64,000 bases of DNA from Christensenella sp. UBA7588 (lineage in GTDB: Bacteria; Bacillota; Clostridia; Christensenellales; CAG-917). The notes beneath the pieces were generated by a model. The model did not search any database and had not been told where the DNA came from. It worked only from the letters and a program-made list of their open reading frames with translations. The stretch is from the NCBI GenBank assembly GCA_002478945.1, contig DLKM01000026.1, positions 1 to 64,000 of the forward strand, given 5' to 3'. Below, piece by piece: positions 8,554-17,617 of the stretch; within the stretch, counting starts at the first letter, position 1, and each line of letters starts with the position of its first letter. A program made the translations under genes and the position numbers.

Positions 8554-9429
8554 CTAGTTTTCTTTTATTTTTTTGGACCAAATGTCCTTCTTTTTTTGGA
8601 TTAAATCCATTCTTTCCGTTCCCGTAACGTCGTAGAAAACGATATAAGTCAACGTGACGTAGAACGGCACGACTACGACGTAAGCGATTACGTCAAGCAA
8701 AATTTGCGCAATCACGCCTGCGTCGAGCGCACCGCACAGTACCATAGCAAGTTCTATGGGCGCAATGCAGGTAAACAACGTAAACGCCGTTCTCGTAACC
8801 CTGCCCGACATACTGTGAAGCGCTCTGCCGAGCGCAACTTTTGCGGACAAGCCCGTATGCAGACAATAAGGCGACCAAAGAATCAGCCACGTCATAAGCG
8901 CGAGCATCACGAATTGAACGACAATCAACGTCAAAGACGAAAACACGAGCCACGTTACCCTGCTTTCGAACGCTACAAACCACAAATAGTAAAACGCCGT
9001 AACGACGAGATTGCTCACTTCGAGTGCCGCAAACGCGGTAATTCCGAAACGCAAAGCCGTCAGCAAATTGTGATTGAGCCTCGTTTTGACTTTCGTCGGA
9101 GACACGGTAAACTCTCCGAGTCGCATATGTCTGTCGATAACGCCGAACATTATCGCAAGCGCAAACACCAACAAAACGAGACCTATTATGCCGAGATACC
9201 AATACGAAAACGGCAAATCTCTCATCTCGAGGAACATCTGCGCAAAGTTTTGCGGAGCAATCGTCTTGTACTCGAACAAATAATTGAGCGTAGACGAGGG
9301 CGAAAGCAAAAACGGAATGAGGAGCGACGGCGCAATCGAGATAAGCATCAGATACGCGCCTTTATCGAGAAAATATTTCCAAGTCGCCTTGAAACAGTTC
9401 ATATTCTTCGTACTGTCGATTACACGCAT
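8554..9429 (-). CDS. Polytopic membrane protein of unknown function
   Basis: 291 residues with about six hydrophobic stretches, beginning near residue 20 and including the runs ending in FGVIDRH and SLTLIVVQFVMLALMTWLILW. An AAGGAGGG ribosome binding site lies ahead of the ATG. It is followed closely by the companion membrane gene at 7531-8526. It lies between valS upstream and that companion, so it may be co-transcribed with valS. No motif indicating transport substrate or enzyme activity is visible. Confidence 0.68.
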   Translation of the reverse strand: MRVIDSTKNMNCFKATWKYFLDKGAYLMLISIAPSLLIPFLLSPSSTLNYLFEYKTIAPQNFAQMFLEMRDLPFSYWYLGIIGLVLLVFALAIMFGVIDRHMRLGEFTVSPTKVKTRLNHNLLTALRFGITAFAALEVSNLVVTAFYYLWFVAFESRVTWLVFSSLTLIVVQFVMLALMTWLILWSPYCLHTGLSAKVALGRALHSMSGRVTRTAFTLFTCIAPIELAMVLCGALDAGVIAQILLDVIAYVVVVPFYVTLTYIVFYDVTGTERMDLIQKKKDIWSKKIKEN

Positions 9430-9479
9430 ATACCGCCCTCCTTTTCGTTATTTTTATTTTTTCGTTTAATTTTCGATTT

Positions 9480-12104
9480 TTAATCGAACATTGCAAGTTT
9501 GTCCTTGAGTTTTGCAAGTTTGTCAACCGCTTTTTCAAGTTTGTCTTTCTCGTTGTCTATGAGTTTTTGCGGAGCTTTGGACACGAATCCCGTGTTTGCG
9601 AGCAACGCTTTGGTTTTGTTTATAACCGCTTCGGTCTGCGCGATTTCCGCATTGATACGCTCTTTTTCCTTATCTTCGTCGATGAGGTCTCCGAGCGGAA
9701 TAAGCACTTCCGCGTCGTGCGTTACGATTGCGCTGACTTTGCCTTCGACCATACTCTTGTCGGCAACGAGCGTAACTTCGGCAACGTTTGCGAGTTTTTG
9801 AATGTACGGAATCGCCGACGAAATAAACTTCTCGTCCTTTGCGATAACGTAGGCGTTAATCTTTTTGGACGGAGCGACGTTCATCTCGTTGCGCACGTTT
9901 CTGATTGCGCCGATAATCTCTCTCAATCCCTCGAAAGACGCTTCCTCTTTGCGGAACACTCTGTGTTTGTTGTAAGAAGGCCACTCCTGCGTCATAAGCA
10001 CGCTGCCCTTGGGCGCAAACTTGGAGTAAATCTCCTCCGTGACGAACGGAATGAACGGATGCAACAACTTGAGTATCTGCGTGAGAACGTAAGAAAGCAT
10101 TGCGATTGCGTGATTGTGTTGCTTTTTGTCGTCGCTGTAGAGCATCGTTTTGCTCATTTCGATGTACCAGTCGCAGAACTCGCTCCACACAAAATCGTAG
10201 ATTCTTGCCGCCGCAAGCCCGATTTCATATTTATTGAGATTGATTGTAACCTCTTTCACGACGTCGTTGAGGCGCGTGAGTATCCACTTGTCCGCGCCGT
10301 TAAAGCGAGACGGCATCGTCAAATCGTCGTCGTCTTTTATGTTCATAATGACGAAACGAGACGCATTCCACAACTTGTTTACGAAATTGCGGCAACTCTC
10401 GATTTTGCCGTCCGTAAATCTCGTGTCGCTACCGGGTGCAATGCCCGTCGCAAGCGAGAAACGCAATGCGTCCGCGCCGTATTTATCGATAATCTCGAGC
10501 GGGTCTATACCGTTGCCGAGGCTCTTTGACATCTTTCTGCCCTGCGCGTCTCTTACCAAACCGTGGATAAGCACTTCGCTGAACGGCACTTCGTGCATAA
10601 ACTCCAGACCGCTGAACATCATTCTGGCAACCCAGAAGAAGATTATGTCGTAGCCGGTAACGAGTACGTTCGTCGGATAGAAATATTCGAGATTTTTGGT
10701 CTTTTTGGGATAGCCGAGCGTGCTGAACGGCCAAAGCGCGGAACTGAACCAAGTGTCCAACACGTCCTCGTCCTGATGAACGTGATTGCCGCCGCATTTC
10801 GGACACACTTCGACTTTCGTCTTTGAAACTACGGTCTCTCCGCAATCGTCGCAGTAATACGCGGGAATGCGATGTCCCCACCAAAGTTGACGGGAAATGC
10901 ACCAGTCGCGGATGTTCTCCATCCAGTTGAAATAAGTATTTTCGAATCTCTTTGGAATAAACTCCGTCTTTTTGTCTCTGACGGCTTTGATTGCAGGCTC
11001 CGCAAGCGGTTTCATTTTCACAAACCATTGCTTGGACACGAGCGACTCCACCGTTTCGCCGCAACGATAGCAAGTGCCGACGTTGTGTGCGTACGGCTCG
11101 ATTTTGACCATCAAACCGAGTGCGGTCAAATCTTCCACAATCGCTTTGCGAGCGGAAAGTCTGTCCATTCCCTTATACTTGCCTGCGTTTTCGTTCATAA
11201 GTCCGTCCTCGCCGATAACCTGAATGACGGGCAAATCGTGACGCAAACCGAGTTCGAAGTCGTTGGGGTCGTGCGCGGGCGTAATCTTTACCGCGCCGGT
11301 ACCGAAACCAATCTCGCAGTATTCGTCCGCAACGACGGGTATTTCTCTGTCCGTAAGCGGGAGTTTGACGGTTTTTCCGACGAATTTAGCCATTTTCTCG
11401 TCGTTGGGGTTGACCGCGACTGCCGTATCTCCGAGCATAGTCTCGGGACGAGTCGTAGCAATAACGATTGCGTCGTCCTCCCCTACGACGGGGTACTTAT
11501 AATACCAGAGATTTGATTGTTGCTCCTCGTATTCCACTTCTGCGTCGCTAAGCGCGGTATGGCAATGCGGACACCAGTTGATGATACGATTTCCTCTGTA
11601 AATCAAGCCTTTTTTGTAATATTTTACAAAAGCGTCGAGAACCGCATTCGAGCAGTTATCGTCCATCGTGAACGCCGATTTCGACCAATCGCAAGAAATG
11701 CCGAGGGCTTTTTGTTGCTCGACGATTCTTCCGCCGTATTGATTTTTCCACGCCCACGCGCGCTCCAAAAAGCCGTCTCTGCCGACGTCGTTTTTGGAAA
11801 GTCCTTCTTCTTTACGCATTTTTTCCACGACTTTGACTTCTGTTGCGATAGATGCGTGGTCCGTACCGGGCATCCAAAGCGTCTCGTATCCGCACATACG
11901 TTTAAAACGCACGATAACGTCTTGAATAGTTTCGTCAAGAGCGTGTCCCATATGAAGTTGTCCCGTGATATTCGGCGGTGGCATCATTACCGTAAACGGT
12001 TCTTTTTCCGGATTGACGTGCGCCTCGAAATACTTGCCTTTCATCCACATATCGTAGATGCGTTTCTCAAACTCCGGATTGTAAGTTTTGTCCATCTGTT
12101 GCAT
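9480..12104 (-). CDS. valS: Valyl-tRNA synthetase
   Basis: Charges tRNA-Val with valine; class I synthetase with editing domain. The 874-residue length is full. HIGH-type motif PPPNITGQLHMGHAL lies near residue 40, and KMSKSLG lies near 520. A zinc-ribbon-like CDDCGETVVSKTKVEVCPKCGG sits around 405-430, split here by the usual spacer. A C-terminal coiled coil (KDKLEKAVDKLAKLKDKL) binds the tRNA arm. Start at ATG CAA CAG with AAGGAG upstream; a second ATG three codons later is possible. Confidence 0.98.
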   Translation of the reverse strand: MQQMDKTYNPEFEKRIYDMWMKGKYFEAHVNPEKEPFTVMMPPPNITGQLHMGHALDETIQDVIVRFKRMCGYETLWMPGTDHASIATEVKVVEKMRKEEGLSKNDVGRDGFLERAWAWKNQYGGRIVEQQKALGISCDWSKSAFTMDDNCSNAVLDAFVKYYKKGLIYRGNRIINWCPHCHTALSDAEVEYEEQQSNLWYYKYPVVGEDDAIVIATTRPETMLGDTAVAVNPNDEKMAKFVGKTVKLPLTDREIPVVADEYCEIGFGTGAVKITPAHDPNDFELGLRHDLPVIQVIGEDGLMNENAGKYKGMDRLSARKAIVEDLTALGLMVKIEPYAHNVGTCYRCGETVESLVSKQWFVKMKPLAEPAIKAVRDKKTEFIPKRFENTYFNWMENIRDWCISRQLWWGHRIPAYYCDDCGETVVSKTKVEVCPKCGGNHVHQDEDVLDTWFSSALWPFSTLGYPKKTKNLEYFYPTNVLVTGYDIIFFWVARMMFSGLEFMHEVPFSEVLIHGLVRDAQGRKMSKSLGNGIDPLEIIDKYGADALRFSLATGIAPGSDTRFTDGKIESCRNFVNKLWNASRFVIMNIKDDDDLTMPSRFNGADKWILTRLNDVVKEVTINLNKYEIGLAAARIYDFVWSEFCDWYIEMSKTMLYSDDKKQHNHAIAMLSYVLTQILKLLHPFIPFVTEEIYSKFAPKGSVLMTQEWPSYNKHRVFRKEEASFEGLREIIGAIRNVRNEMNVAPSKKINAYVIAKDEKFISSAIPYIQKLANVAEVTLVADKSMVEGKVSAIVTHDAEVLIPLGDLIDEDKEKERINAEIAQTEAVINKTKALLANTGFVSKAPQKLIDNEKDKLEKAVDKLAKLKDKLAMFD

Positions 12105-12180
12105 AATAAAACTCCTTGCGCCCTAACGGGCGCATCTATTTTGTCTGTATTGAATTTTGTATTGAATTTAGCCTTGAAAA

Positions 12181-12906
12181 TCAGCCTTCGTAAGTGCCGT
12201 CTTTCTTCTCTTGCACTATTCTTTGGTCCTCTTGCTTGACGGATTCTGCCGTTGCCGCTTGCATTTTGCCCTCTTTTACGAGCTTGACCTGTTTCATCGT
12301 TTCGTTGAGATAGCTGAACGCCGCCGCATAGCTGAGCGCAATACCCCAAGCGAGAATGCCCCAATCGGCGTATTGAACGTAATTGTGGAAGAATGCGAGG
12401 ATAACGCCGACGGAAATCGTGAACGAAGATACCTTTCCGAGCCAGTTTGCCTTTACCGTCGCGCCTTTTTTGAGGACGTAAAGCGCAATCATTGCCTGAA
12501 TGAACTCTTTGACGAAAATCAAAATCACAAACGCATAGTGAACGAACCACGGATTGTCAAGCACGCCCTCATTTACGAGGTTTTGTCCGAGAGGCGTAAG
12601 TCCCGTGCAGAACGCAAGACAGGCAAGCACCGCAACGTGCATAAGTTTGTCCGCAATCGGGTCGAGAACCATACCGATGCCGCTTTGCATATTGAATTTT
12701 CTCGCAATCCAACCGTCGAGCAAATCGCTTCCCGACGCAAAGAAAAACACGCCGAGCGCGATATAAAAGAGCGTGAAATCGTCTCTTACGCCTGCAAGAG
12801 CCATAAGCGTGGCGAACACGGGTACGCAAATAATGCGGAAATAAGTGATAATGTTTGGAATCGTCCAGATTTCTTTGAAATCGACTTGTCCGATTTTCTT
12901 TGCCAT
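12181..12906 (-). CDS. pgsA: CDP-diacylglycerol-glycerol-3-phosphate 3-phosphatidyltransferase
   Basis: Membrane enzyme that makes phosphatidylglycerol-phosphate from CDP-DAG and glycerol-3-phosphate. The CDP-alcohol phosphotransferase signature is intact as DLLDGWIAR followed by G, then DPIADKL (near residues 65-95). Several transmembrane helices follow, then a charged C-terminal extension (about 215-241) rich in Gln, Glu and Lys. I start at MAKKIGQ because GGAGGATTTT precedes it. It is divergent from the lipid kinase at 13059, so two phospholipid genes share an intergenic region. Confidence 0.9.
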   Translation of the reverse strand: MAKKIGQVDFKEIWTIPNIITYFRIICVPVFATLMALAGVRDDFTLFYIALGVFFFASGSDLLDGWIARKFNMQSGIGMVLDPIADKLMHVAVLACLAFCTGLTPLGQNLVNEGVLDNPWFVHYAFVILIFVKEFIQAMIALYVLKKGATVKANWLGKVSSFTISVGVILAFFHNYVQYADWGILAWGIALSYAAAFSYLNETMKQVKLVKEGKMQAATAESVKQEDQRIVQEKKDGTYEG

Positions 12907-12966
12907 AAAATCCTCCTGCACGCGCAAGCGCAAGACGTGCGTGTGCAAATATTATAAATATAAGAT

Positions 12967-12995
12967 ATTGTAACAAAGTTTTACGCGTATGTAAA
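12967..12995 (-). promoter_or_regulatory. Promoter of pgsA
   Basis: On the minus strand, -35 TTTACA (12990-12995), a 17-base spacer and -10 TACAAT (12967-12972) lie about 60 bp upstream of the pgsA start. Confidence 0.6.
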
Positions 12996-13058
12996 CAATA
13001 AATTTCGCGCAAATGCACAAAATATGTCAAAAGCTAATAATATGTGTTTGAGGTTAAT

Positions 13059-13991
13059 ATGAAAAAGTGCCTTATCGTTATCAATTTCAGTTCGGGTTCG
13101 AGCAAGAAAATCTCTTTTGAAAAAGTCGAAAAGCGACTCGGAAACGATTTTGAATATTCGAGATGCTCTCTCCCCTCTCAAAAACTGCCCGATTTATCTT
13201 TATTCGACGCGATTGCGGTATGCGGCGGAGACGGCACTCTCGGCTCGGTATTGCAGGAAGTTTACGACAAAAAGATAGACGTGTTTTATTTTCCCGTCGG
13301 AACGCTCAACGACAAAGCAAAAGCGGAAAGATACATCCACGCAAAAGACGGAGCGAACGACGACGCGCAAAAACAAATCGTAGTCGGCAAATGTCGTCGC
13401 ATTGAAAAAGACGAAAGCGTTATCGACGAAGAAAAACGTACGGACGACAGAAACGAAGAAATATTTACCTACGTTTTTGCGGCAGGTTCGTTTACTCCCA
13501 TCGGATACACGTCGAGTCCTCGGGAAAAAAAGAAATTCGGCACTCTTGCGTACGTTGCGAAAATCATAAAAGAATATCGACCGTACAGAATGAAAACGAC
13601 TTTGATATGCGACGGGAAAAAGTACGAGGACGACTTCACTCTGATTATGTTTCTCAAGTCTCCGAGATGTTTCGGCTTTCCGTTCAACAAGGCGTTCAAC
13701 TCAAAGAGCGCAAGCGGACATTTGCTTGCGATTCGCTCCCCCAAGCACGACGGATTTCTCGGTTGCGTCGAAATGTTTTTCCCGTTTTTCAAAGCGTTTT
13801 TCATAGGTCTTAAAAACGAGAGAGACAGGGGTAAAATCATGTTCAAACAAGTGTACGACGCCGCGATGATAACCGATGAAAATATCGTTTTTTGCAAGGA
13901 CGGAGAGAGATGCGAAACGACGTCGGGAACGTACGACGTCTCGTTTAAGCGCGCTGCTTGTTCTTTCAAAGTGATTGACAAATTTAAGTAA
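13059..13991 (+). CDS. Diacylglycerol kinase-family lipid kinase
   Basis: Predicted lipid kinase (DagK/YegS superfamily) that phosphorylates diacylglycerol or a related lipid. The 310-residue protein has the nucleotide-binding signature CGGDGTLGS near residue 65 and GTLNDKAK near 90, the counterpart of the usual GTGNDFAR. A charged insert of about 20 residues (near 125-140) interrupts the beta-sandwich domain. Start at MKKCLIV, behind TTGAGGTT; an ATG five codons earlier lacks a site. A hairpin terminator follows directly. Confidence 0.82.
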   Translation: MKKCLIVINFSSGSSKKISFEKVEKRLGNDFEYSRCSLPSQKLPDLSLFDAIAVCGGDGTLGSVLQEVYDKKIDVFYFPVGTLNDKAKAERYIHAKDGANDDAQKQIVVGKCRRIEKDESVIDEEKRTDDRNEEIFTYVFAAGSFTPIGYTSSPREKKKFGTLAYVAKIIKEYRPYRMKTTLICDGKKYEDDFTLIMFLKSPRCFGFPFNKAFNSKSASGHLLAIRSPKHDGFLGCVEMFFPFFKAFFIGLKNERDRGKIMFKQVYDAAMITDENIVFCKDGERCETTSGTYDVSFKRAACSFKVIDKFK

Positions 13992-13998
13992 ACAAAAA

Positions 13999-14022
13999 AA
14001 GAAACGGCTTGCCGTCTCTTTT
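13999..14022. terminator. Terminator after lipid kinase gene
   Basis: Short stem AAAGAAACGGC / GCCGTCTCTTT with a 2-base loop centred at 14010, eight bases after the stop codon, with T-rich 3' flank. It could also serve the converging HAD gene. Confidence 0.6.
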
Positions 14023-14094
14023 CTCAAATCTATTCTAAAATCAAGCAGTTTTTTGAATACTATTACAAAAAATGCGGTTTTTTGAAATAGTTAT

Positions 14095-14757
14095 TTAGTG
14101 TTTTAGCACCAAATCAACCACATTACAAGGTTTTTCCGCTATATACGTCGCACCGTTATCGACAAACTCTTTTTCGCTTCCGTAGCCGTATAAAACGGCG
14201 CAACAATCGATTTTGCAGACTTTTGCGCCCTCTATGTCGTACTTTCTGTCTCCGACCATAAGCACTTTGCTTCTGTCTTTTACGCCGAGGTTTTCAAGCA
14301 CGTTTTCTATTACGTCGCACTTCGCTTCTCTGCTCACGTCGCTCGACGCCGCGCCGACGTAATCGAAGTATTTTTCGAGGTCGAATCCTTTCAAAATCAT
14401 ATTTGTGAATTTGACTGGTTTTGACGTTGCGACGGCAAGAGTTTTGCCTGCGTTTTTAAGCGCGGCAAGCATATCCGTTACACCGTCGTAAACCTTGTTG
14501 TGCATCCAACCGTATTTCGCATATTCTCCCCTATAATGCGCAATAAGTTTTTCTATCATCGGCATATCGAGTCCCAAAAATTCTTTCATCGAAACTCTGA
14601 ACGGCGGTCCTATCATTTTATCGAGAACGGACGGCTCGTAATCGATTCCCTCCGTATCCAAAGCATATTTTATACACTCCTGAATGCCCTCTTTGCTATC
14701 CGTCAGCGTTCCGTCCAAATCAAAGAGGATATAATCGTAATTCTTGCATTTTTCCAT
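14095..14757 (-). CDS. HAD-superfamily phosphatase, phosphoglycolate phosphatase-like
   Basis: A 220-residue HAD hydrolase of subfamily IA. Motif I is DLDGTLTDS near residue 12, motif II is the ATSKP stretch near 112, and motif III/IV is GDRKYDIEGAK near 170. The helical cap lies between motifs I and II. Length and motif set match Gph/PpaX/pyrophosphatase-type enzymes; the substrate cannot be told. The start MEKCKNY is chosen over an earlier frame opening because the upstream codons read through a low-complexity basic stretch; GAAGG precedes this ATG. Confidence 0.83.
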   Translation of the reverse strand: MEKCKNYDYILFDLDGTLTDSKEGIQECIKYALDTEGIDYEPSVLDKMIGPPFRVSMKEFLGLDMPMIEKLIAHYRGEYAKYGWMHNKVYDGVTDMLAALKNAGKTLAVATSKPVKFTNMILKGFDLEKYFDYVGAASSDVSREAKCDVIENVLENLGVKDRSKVLMVGDRKYDIEGAKVCKIDCCAVLYGYGSEKEFVDNGATYIAEKPCNVVDLVLKH

Positions 14758-14812
14758 AGCGTACCTTCGTTTTAATTTATCGGCGCAACGACGCGCCTTC
14801 GTACGAATAAGT

Positions 14813-15781
14813 TTAGATAAACCTTTTGATTTTGTCAATCCATTCTCCGTCCGCAAGCAACGAAACGGGAATATCAATGACGCTTTTTGCCCCTCTCGCT
14901 CCTTTCAAATACGATTTTGCGTTGGCTTTTGCGTACGCAAGCATAATTGCTGCTGTAAAAAACGGATTGTTCTCTAATTTCAACGAAAACTCCATATTGC
15001 AATCCCACTCGTCCGCCTTTCCGAACGCCGTAACGACGCCTCCGTGCGGAAAACCGCTATGTTCGTTTATATACGTCGTTTCGTCTATAAAATGCACTAT
15101 CGTGTCGTATTCGGCAAAATAATCGGGTATGGACTTGATTTGAGCCTCTATTCTCGCCTTATCCGCCCCGTCCTGCGCCACTACGAAGCATTCGCGTAAA
15201 TGTTTTTCCCTATTGCTCAACGGTGCGCCACCCCCTTCTCGCGCCTTTTTCAAGGCTTCAGGCTTCGGTATTGTGTATTGTTTTGCAAATTTAACGCCGT
15301 CGAGGCGTTTTATTGCCTCGCTATGACCTTGCGATACGCCCTTTCCCCAAAACGTTTGCACGTCGCAATCGGGCAAAACAGACGAAAACAACGCTCTGCA
15401 GAGAGAAAAAAGCCCCGGGTCCCATCCTATGCCGAAATAACACAATCTATCGTTCTTCTCCGCGACCGATTGCAGTTTTTCGGCATAAAGCGGCATCTTT
15501 GAGTGCGTATCGAAACTATCTACCGTGTTGAAATCTTTTGCGAGCGTAAGCGCGGTATCCGTCAAATCGAACGCCGAACCCACGCACAAAATCAACACGT
15601 CGATTTTGCCTTTGAAGGACGGCAAATCGGTTGCAGAATACACTTTTGAGCCTAAAGAACGTACTTGCTTTGGATTTCTTCTCGTAAAAATGCCGATTAT
15701 TTCGCAATTTTCGTCGTTTAGAGCCAGTTTTTCACAGGCTTTGCCGACGTTACCGTATCCGACGATTCCTATTCTTGTCAT
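14813..15781 (-). CDS. ddh: meso-diaminopimelate D-dehydrogenase
   Basis: NADPH-dependent reductive amination of tetrahydrodipicolinate straight to meso-DAP, the one-step branch of lysine/peptidoglycan precursor synthesis. The 322-residue protein starts MTRIGIVGYGNVGKA (Rossmann GxGxxG). It contains the family stretches VDSFDTHSKMP, GIGWDPGLFSL and FWGKGVSQGHSEA, which surround the substrate and hinge. AGAGGAG precedes the ATG. It follows a 130-bp spacer from the divergent MazF gene. Confidence 0.95.
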   Translation of the reverse strand: MTRIGIVGYGNVGKACEKLALNDENCEIIGIFTRRNPKQVRSLGSKVYSATDLPSFKGKIDVLILCVGSAFDLTDTALTLAKDFNTVDSFDTHSKMPLYAEKLQSVAEKNDRLCYFGIGWDPGLFSLCRALFSSVLPDCDVQTFWGKGVSQGHSEAIKRLDGVKFAKQYTIPKPEALKKAREGGGAPLSNREKHLRECFVVAQDGADKARIEAQIKSIPDYFAEYDTIVHFIDETTYINEHSGFPHGGVVTAFGKADEWDCNMEFSLKLENNPFFTAAIMLAYAKANAKSYLKGARGAKSVIDIPVSLLADGEWIDKIKRFI

Positions 15782-15935
15782 AAAACTCCTCTTTGTGCGC
15801 TCAATGCAGTTTGCGTGACATAATTCTTCACGTTTAGTCGCCAAACAGGCATAATATGCATTGTGTCGCAATCTTATATTTTCGCATTTACGATATGCAT
15901 AAACGACGGGATTGTTGACAATAATCTTTGCGAGT

Positions 15936-16289
15936 ATGGATATGGTCAAACGAGGCGAATTATATTATGCGGATTTAAGTCCCGTCGTAGGGAGCGAACA
16001 AGGCGGCGTACGTCCCGTTCTTATCGTGCAAAACAACGTCGGCAACAAGTACAGCCCGACGATTATAGCCGCCGCAATCACTTCTCAACTTGATAAAGCA
16101 AAACTGCCTACGCACATAGCGTTGCCTGCGGGAGTTTACGGCCTGCCGAAAGATTCCGTCGTTCTGCTCGAACAAATCCGCACCCTTGACAAAAAACGCC
16201 TGAAAGAAAAAATCGGCGAATTGCCCGTTAATATGATGTCTCGAGTAAACGAAGCGTTGCTCGTATCTCTCGGCTTTTTCGAGACGTAA
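15936..16289 (+). CDS. mazF: MazF/PemK-type endoribonuclease toxin
   Basis: Sequence-specific mRNA interferase of the EndoA/NdoA type. The 117-residue protein has the diagnostic N terminus VKRGELYYADLSPVVGSEQGG, quoted here across two lines of the family profile, then VRPVLIVQNN and GNKYSPTII. The catalytic Arg and Thr of the family are present. The start is either the ATG at 15936 or the one at 15942; neither has a strong Shine-Dalgarno. No MazE antitoxin gene lies on either side: ddh is divergent upstream and recX converges downstream. In many Firmicutes this gene follows alr and mazE; here alr is 11 kb away. Confidence 0.9.
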   Translation: MDMVKRGELYYADLSPVVGSEQGGVRPVLIVQNNVGNKYSPTIIAAAITSQLDKAKLPTHIALPAGVYGLPKDSVVLLEQIRTLDKKRLKEKIGELPVNMMSRVNEALLVSLGFFET

Positions 16290-16332
16290 AAGGCTAATAT
16301 TCGGTTGAAAATATTCGGTTAGAATATCAAAA

Positions 16333-16370
16333 AAGCACAAAATCTCGCAGTACTGCGAGATTTTGTGCTT
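16333..16370. terminator. Perfect 38-bp palindrome, bidirectional terminator
   Basis: AAGCACAAAATCTCGCAGT followed by its exact reverse complement. It lies between the converging mazF and recX genes, with A-rich left and T/A-rich right flanks, so it probably terminates both. Confidence 0.75.
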
Positions 16371-16440
16371 CGTATAAATTGTGTATTATTGATTTTGATT
16401 GATACTTGTGTTTGTGAAAAATTTACTTCGTTTGTCAGTC

Positions 16441-16938
16441 TTATTCAAACACGTCGAATAAGGTTGTAATAACTTTGTTTATTACGCGTGCGTCAAAACC
16501 TTTCTGATACAAATGCGCGCCGACTTTTTGAGCGTCTTTTTTATCGACGATTTTCTTTTGTTTGATATATTTTTGCGCCATTTTCATAGCGTTTTCAACC
16601 TGAAAATCTTCGTCGATATTATCTGCAATGACGTTTTCTACCGTATTTTTGTCAACGCCTTTCTCGTTTATGAGCTTATATGCGATTTTCTTTGCGCCGT
16701 AACGGTTTTTATTGAAAAGCAGATATGTGCGCACATATTCTTCGTCGTCGATATATTTGTACTTTTTTGCGCGCTCTATTGCGTATTCAACCTCGTTTTT
16801 GTGATAACCCTTGTCATAGAGTTTATTCTTGCATTCTTTTTCGGAACGAGCCGAAAGCGCAAGATATTTCACAAGCGACTCATAGGCTTTTTGCGCTCTT
16901 TCTTCGTCGAGCGGATATACGATTTCTTCTTCTGCCAT
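16441..16938 (-). CDS. recX: Regulatory protein RecX
   Basis: Modulator that binds and caps RecA filaments. The 165-residue, three-helix-repeat protein shows the RecX pattern LxxRxxSxxEcxxkLxxKGY (here ALSARSEKECKNKLYDKGY) near residue 34, followed by DEEYVRTYLLFNKNRYGAKKIAYKL. Start at the ATG of MAEEEIV; an upstream TTG start would add six residues. Gene spacing to yigZ is about 50 bp. High Lys/Tyr content is normal for the family. Confidence 0.88.
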   Translation of the reverse strand: MAEEEIVYPLDEERAQKAYESLVKYLALSARSEKECKNKLYDKGYHKNEVEYAIERAKKYKYIDDEEYVRTYLLFNKNRYGAKKIAYKLINEKGVDKNTVENVIADNIDEDFQVENAMKMAQKYIKQKKIVDKKDAQKVGAHLYQKGFDARVINKVITTLFDVFE

Positions 16939-16990
16939 ATCTATACCGTTTTGCAACTTTTTAGCAACTCAAAGTGCGGTTTTTGAGCAT

Positions 16991-17617
16991 CTAAACACAT
17001 TTATACTCTTTATTGTCGGTCAATACGACGTCTGCTTTACCGCCAGATATTTCTCTCACGCTTGACACAAACGCCTCTGCGTCGTCCTCGGGAACGAACG
17101 CTTTGCACGCAACGTCCTGACCGTATTCCACGCTGTCGACAACGACGCCGCTTTTGCGGATAAATTTATCAATAACCGCAAAACTCGGATAATCTGCCGT
17201 TACGGCAATCTGTTTGCAAAGCACTTTTTGCGAGATTTTGCCCGCCTTTACGCCCTTACTTGCCGTATCCGAATACGCTCCGACAAGTCCGCCCGCGCCG
17301 AGTTTTATTCCTCCGAAGTATCTCGTCACTACAATCGCGCTCTTGACAAGATTCTGCTTTCGAAGCACGTCGAGAATGGGCTGTCCTGCCGTACCCGACG
17401 GTTCTCCGTCGTCGCTGAATCTCGTCACGTTTCCGAGTTCGTCTCCGACGTAGCCGTAGCAATTATGCGTGGCGTCGGGATACTTTTTCCGCACGCTTTT
17501 GACAAATTCTTCCGCCTCGTCGGCGTTTAATTCGCCTTTGACGGTAGCAATGAAAATCGAGCGTTTAATCTCGATTTTCACTTCGTATTCGCCGTCAATA
17601 TAGCGGTAAGATTTCAC
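16991..17617 (-). CDS. YigZ/IMPACT-family protein
   Basis: 208 residues with the UPF0029 N-terminal domain: KRSIFIATVKG, then DATHNCYGYVGDE, DDGEPSGTAGQPIL, and VVTRYFGGIKLGAGGLVGAY around residues 45-118. A small ferredoxin-fold C-terminal domain follows. Bacterial YigZ proteins have been linked to translation/stress regulation by homology to eukaryotic IMPACT, but their molecular role is unsettled. It starts with GTG that overlaps the tyrS stop codon (GTGA), so it is translationally coupled to tyrS. Confidence 0.92.
   Translation of the reverse strand: MKSYRYIDGEYEVKIEIKRSIFIATVKGELNADEAEEFVKSVRKKYPDATHNCYGYVGDELGNVTRFSDDGEPSGTAGQPILDVLRKQNLVKSAIVVTRYFGGIKLGAGGLVGAYSDTASKGVKAGKISQKVLCKQIAVTADYPSFAVIDKFIRKSGVVVDSVEYGQDVACKAFVPEDDAEAFVSSVREISGGKADVVLTDNKEYKCV

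Noticed and set aside
15915..15943. TTGACA-17-GGATAT as promoter for mazF
   Set aside because: The -10 would lie over the start codon and transcription would begin inside the coding sequence, removing the conserved N terminus.
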